Assembly: GCA_023387935.1 (NCBI GenBank)
Contig: JAEWHG010000189.1
Span: forward strand, 1 to 14,904
DNA: 14,904 nt
Source: Bacillota bacterium
GTDB taxonomy: Bacteria; Bacillota; Clostridia; Peptostreptococcales; Natronincolaceae
Direction: 5' to 3'
In this document: positions 13,364 to 14,904 of the stretch, piece by piece
How positions within the stretch are numbered: the first letter of the stretch is position 1
How the letters are laid out: the number at the start of each line of letters is the position of its first letter
Made by a program: the position numbers and the translations under genes
Notes under the pieces: model-generated
The model's input: the letters and a program-made list of their open reading frames with translations, nothing else
Database searches by the model: none
What the model was told of the DNA's origin: nothing

Positions 13364-13584
13364 AACAGACACCTCTTCTTAGTTAATTTTTTAACAATTA
13401 ATTTTGTAATCTATCCTGTTTTTTAATCATCCTACTGGCTTTTACAATATCAGTGTATCATATATTAGCTTTATTTTAAAATTAATCTTAACAATATCCT
13501 ATAAAAATAAAATCTAAGTGCCTACGGAATTAATATGGATGTATAGTACAATAAGGCCTATTCAATTTAAATTATTCCACAATA

Positions 13585-13612
13585 AAAACCATGATAAAAT
13601 TATCATGGTTTT
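13585..13612 (-). terminator. Terminator of the SRP RNA gene
   Basis: A 13-bp perfect stem AAAACCATGATAA/TTATCATGGTTTT (13585-13597, 13600-13612) has only a 2-nt nominal loop, so the top pairs will be open. On the minus strand it runs into TTTTTATT. It lies 26 bp after the RNA 3' end. Confidence 0.9.
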
Positions 13613-13637
13613 ATGGTTTATATAATATATTATTTAA

Positions 13638-13905
13638 GCTGTGCACCTCAATTCGACTTGTCTCCATAGGCGTTACCTAAATAGTTAGCTCAGACTAGGC
13701 TTCCCTGCGGCACACGAAAGGGATCACTTACCGCTGCTTCCTTCCAGACCTGACGGGATTCATGACTTTTCGTTGCGTAGGACCCAATCCTCATTGCCAC
13801 TTGTTTAAGCCAGCCCTACAAAGTACAAGCCTCCAAGAGGATTTCAACCCTGCTATAGCGGATTGCAGGTTACGAGGCACCGCTACCTCCCCGTCTAGCA
13901 CAGCA
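13638..13905 (-). ncRNA. ffs: Signal recognition particle RNA, large Bacillus/Clostridium type
   Basis: Read on the minus strand the RNA contains the universal SRP domain IV motif GTCAGGTCTGGAAGGAAGCA. At its 5' side is an Alu-type region (GACGGGGAGGTAGCGGTGCC, then CCTGCAATCCGCTATAGCAG), typical of the ~270-nt Firmicute scRNA. The ends pair: GCTGTGC (13904-13898) with GCACAGC (13644-13638), which sets both limits to within a few bases. It binds Ffh to target nascent membrane proteins. It is probably transcribed with tadA and tRNA-Ser upstream and is followed by a terminator. Confidence 0.95.
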
Positions 13906-13923
13906 AACTTTTAAACTTTTTAA

Positions 13924-14012
13924 TGGCGGAGAAAGTGGGACTCGAACCCACGGGGCCTTTCGGCCTTACACGCTTTCCAGGCGTGCCCCTTAGCCAACTC
14001 GGACATTTCTCC
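13924..14012 (-). tRNA. tRNA-Ser (anticodon GGA)
   Basis: The 89-nt class II tRNA has acceptor GGAGAAA/TTTCTCC, discriminator G, encoded CCA, and anticodon arm CACGC-CTGGAAA-GCGTG giving anticodon GGA (serine codons UCC/UCU). A long variable arm contains GGCCGAAAGGCC, and the T arm is GTGGG-TTCGAGT-CCCAC. It lies between tadA and the SRP RNA gene on the same strand. Confidence 0.97.
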
Positions 14013-14037
14013 ATATTTTAATCACTACACAAATTCT

Positions 14038-14487
14038 CTATTTATTTCTTAGAGATTTAAAAAAACTTTTCATTATCTGGGAGCACTCATCTTCTAATAT
14101 ACCCGTTTCAATTTCAGTTTGATGATTAAAACTAGCGTTATTTAAAAGATTTAATATAGACCCGCATGCACCAGCTTTAGGATCCATTGCACCGATTACA
14201 ACCTTTTCTATCCTACTCTGCAAAATAGCTCCTGCACACATAGGACAGGGTTCTATTGTAACATATAAAGTGCAATCTGTCAACCTCCATCCACCTAAAA
14301 AATTACAAGCATCTTGAATGGCAATTATTTCTGCATGGGATGTGGCATTTTTTAATGTTTCTCTTAAATTATGACCTCGACCTATTATTTCATTATTTCT
14401 AACAACAACAGCACCTATAGGGACCTCTTTTTTCTCAAATGCTTTTTTTGCTTCTTCTATAGCTTGTATCATAAATCTTTCATTCAA
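14038..14487 (-). CDS. tadA: tRNA-specific adenosine deaminase
   Basis: TadA converts adenosine 34 of tRNA-Arg(ACG) to inosine. This 149-aa protein shows the zinc/catalytic HAE motif (H51, E53 in SHAEIIAI), the zinc ligands in PCPMCAG (C81, C84), VPIGAVVV near the N terminus and the C-terminal FFKSLR helix. I place the start at TTG 14487, because GGGGGA lies 9 nt upstream and the protein then begins MNERFMIQAIEEA, as relatives do. An in-frame GTG at 14511 would add eight residues but has no ribosome binding site. A promoter lies at 14598-14626. The gene continues into tRNA-Ser and the SRP RNA with no terminator between, a common Firmicute arrangement. Confidence 0.96.
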   Translation of the reverse strand: MNERFMIQAIEEAKKAFEKKEVPIGAVVVRNNEIIGRGHNLRETLKNATSHAEIIAIQDACNFLGGWRLTDCTLYVTIEPCPMCAGAILQSRIEKVVIGAMDPKAGACGSILNLLNNASFNHQTEIETGILEDECSQIMKSFFKSLRNK

Positions 14488-14597
14488 TATTACTAATCCC
14501 CCATAGCTCACATTTTAAATTAACTAATATTGTTGATTAAAAATATTTGAAACTTAAAATAGAAAAAAGAGTACCATTCTCTGAATTCTACTATATT

Positions 14598-14626
14598 AGT
14601 ATAGCCTATATTCTTAATTTTGTCTA
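14598..14626 (-). promoter_or_regulatory. tadA promoter
   Basis: On the minus strand: -35 TAGACA (14626-14621), a 17-bp spacer and -10 TATACT (14603-14598). The -10 overlaps a small inverted repeat CTATA-CTAA-TATAG. The leader to the tadA start is about 105 nt and contains no clear structure. The rest of the gap 14512-14756 holds nothing recognisable. Confidence 0.65.
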
Positions 14627-14756
14627 GATTTCTTGTTATAATTTCCGAGGCACTAATATTTAAAAATTAAACCTTCAAAACTAAAACTTACCTAAGAAAT
14701 TTTTCAAAATTTCTACTTATTTCAGCCAATATATAATTAATTTCAAAACTAACAAA

Positions 14757-14785
14757 AATCTCAATGCCTTTAAGGAATTGAGATT
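14757..14785 (-). terminator. Terminator of tRNA-Arg
   Basis: AATCTCAAT/ATTGAGATT (14757-14765, 14777-14785) with an inner CCTT/AAGG stem forms a near-perfect hairpin 13 bp after the tRNA 3' end. It is followed on the minus strand by TTTTTGTTAGTTTT. Confidence 0.9.
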
Positions 14786-14798
14786 GCTAATTCAAGTA

Positions 14799-14875
14799 TG
14801 GTGCACCTGAAGGGAGTCGAACCCCCGACCTGCGGTTTAGGAAACCGTTGCTCTATCCTACTGAGCTACAGGTGC
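14799..14875 (-). tRNA. tRNA-Arg (anticodon CCT)
   Basis: The 77-nt tRNA has acceptor GCACCTG/CAGGTGC, discriminator A and encoded CCA, D arm GCTC-AGTAGGATA-GAGC and anticodon loop TTCCTAA giving CCT (arginine AGG). The T arm has the canonical GTTCGACT. The first anticodon-stem pair (27-43) is an A/C mismatch, and two T-stem pairs are G-U, slightly unusual but compatible with function. Its promoter must lie mostly beyond the right edge of the window. Confidence 0.95.
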
Positions 14876-14904
14876 AAAGTATAATTGTACATAGGATATT
14901 TTAA

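Noticed and set aside
14878..14883. TATACT box just upstream of tRNA-Arg
   Set aside because: It lies only 3 bp from the mature tRNA 5' end, so transcription would start inside the tRNA; no -35 is visible at the right distance.

Overview
The window comes from a low-GC anaerobic Firmicute, most likely a member of the Clostridia. The 16S 5' end, the strong AGGAGG-type ribosome binding sites, the very AT-rich intergenic DNA, a long Bacillus/Clostridium-type SRP RNA with an Alu domain, a PAS-containing [FeFe]-hydrogenase-like sensor and a YedF/DUF3343 pair all point that way. The exact genus cannot be fixed from the sequence alone. Nearly everything reads on the minus strand. The exception is a two-gene plus-strand operon at 7257-8966. 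No phage, transposase or CRISPR array is visible.

Layout, left to right. (1) 1-489: the first ~130 nt of a 16S rRNA gene running off the left edge, with its leader and two tandem consensus promoters separated by a perfect 13-bp direct repeat. (2) 490-2165: two diverged bL25/Ctc paralogues, each with its own terminator, enclosing a decayed fragment that resembles a sodium:solute symporter. (3) 2354-2770: an acidic protein of unknown function. (4) 3125-4196: the rpsF-ssb-rpsR operon with promoter, an S6:S18-like leader hairpin and terminator. (5) 4419-5817: a stand-alone MocR/LysN-type PLP aminotransferase, followed by a terminator and an unusual nested palindrome. (6) 5858-7011: yedF-DUF3343-DUF951, a sulfur/selenium carrier-like operon. 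(7) 7116-8966: a divergent operon of a DUF2089 zinc-ribbon/HTH regulator and a SHOCT-like/DUF4097 beta-repeat protein. (8) 9051-10149: lipoate-protein ligase. (9) 10219-13363: three translationally coupled genes for a NuoE-like [2Fe-2S] protein, an [FeFe]-hydrogenase-like PAS sensor and a SpoIIE/PP2C phosphatase. (10) 13585-14875: SRP RNA, tRNA-Ser(GGA), tadA and tRNA-Arg(CCT).

How the genes work together. Much of the window serves translation (16S, two 5S-binding bL25 proteins, S6, S18, SRP RNA, two tRNAs, TadA). The most interesting accessory module is the hydrogenase-sensor operon. Its sensor keeps all four H-cluster cysteines but has lost the proton-transfer cysteine. It is coupled to a phosphatase, so it probably converts H2 or redox state into protein dephosphorylation. 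The YedF/DUF3343/DUF951 operon and the DUF2089/DUF4097 operon share one divergent promoter region and are the next best candidates for poorly described systems.
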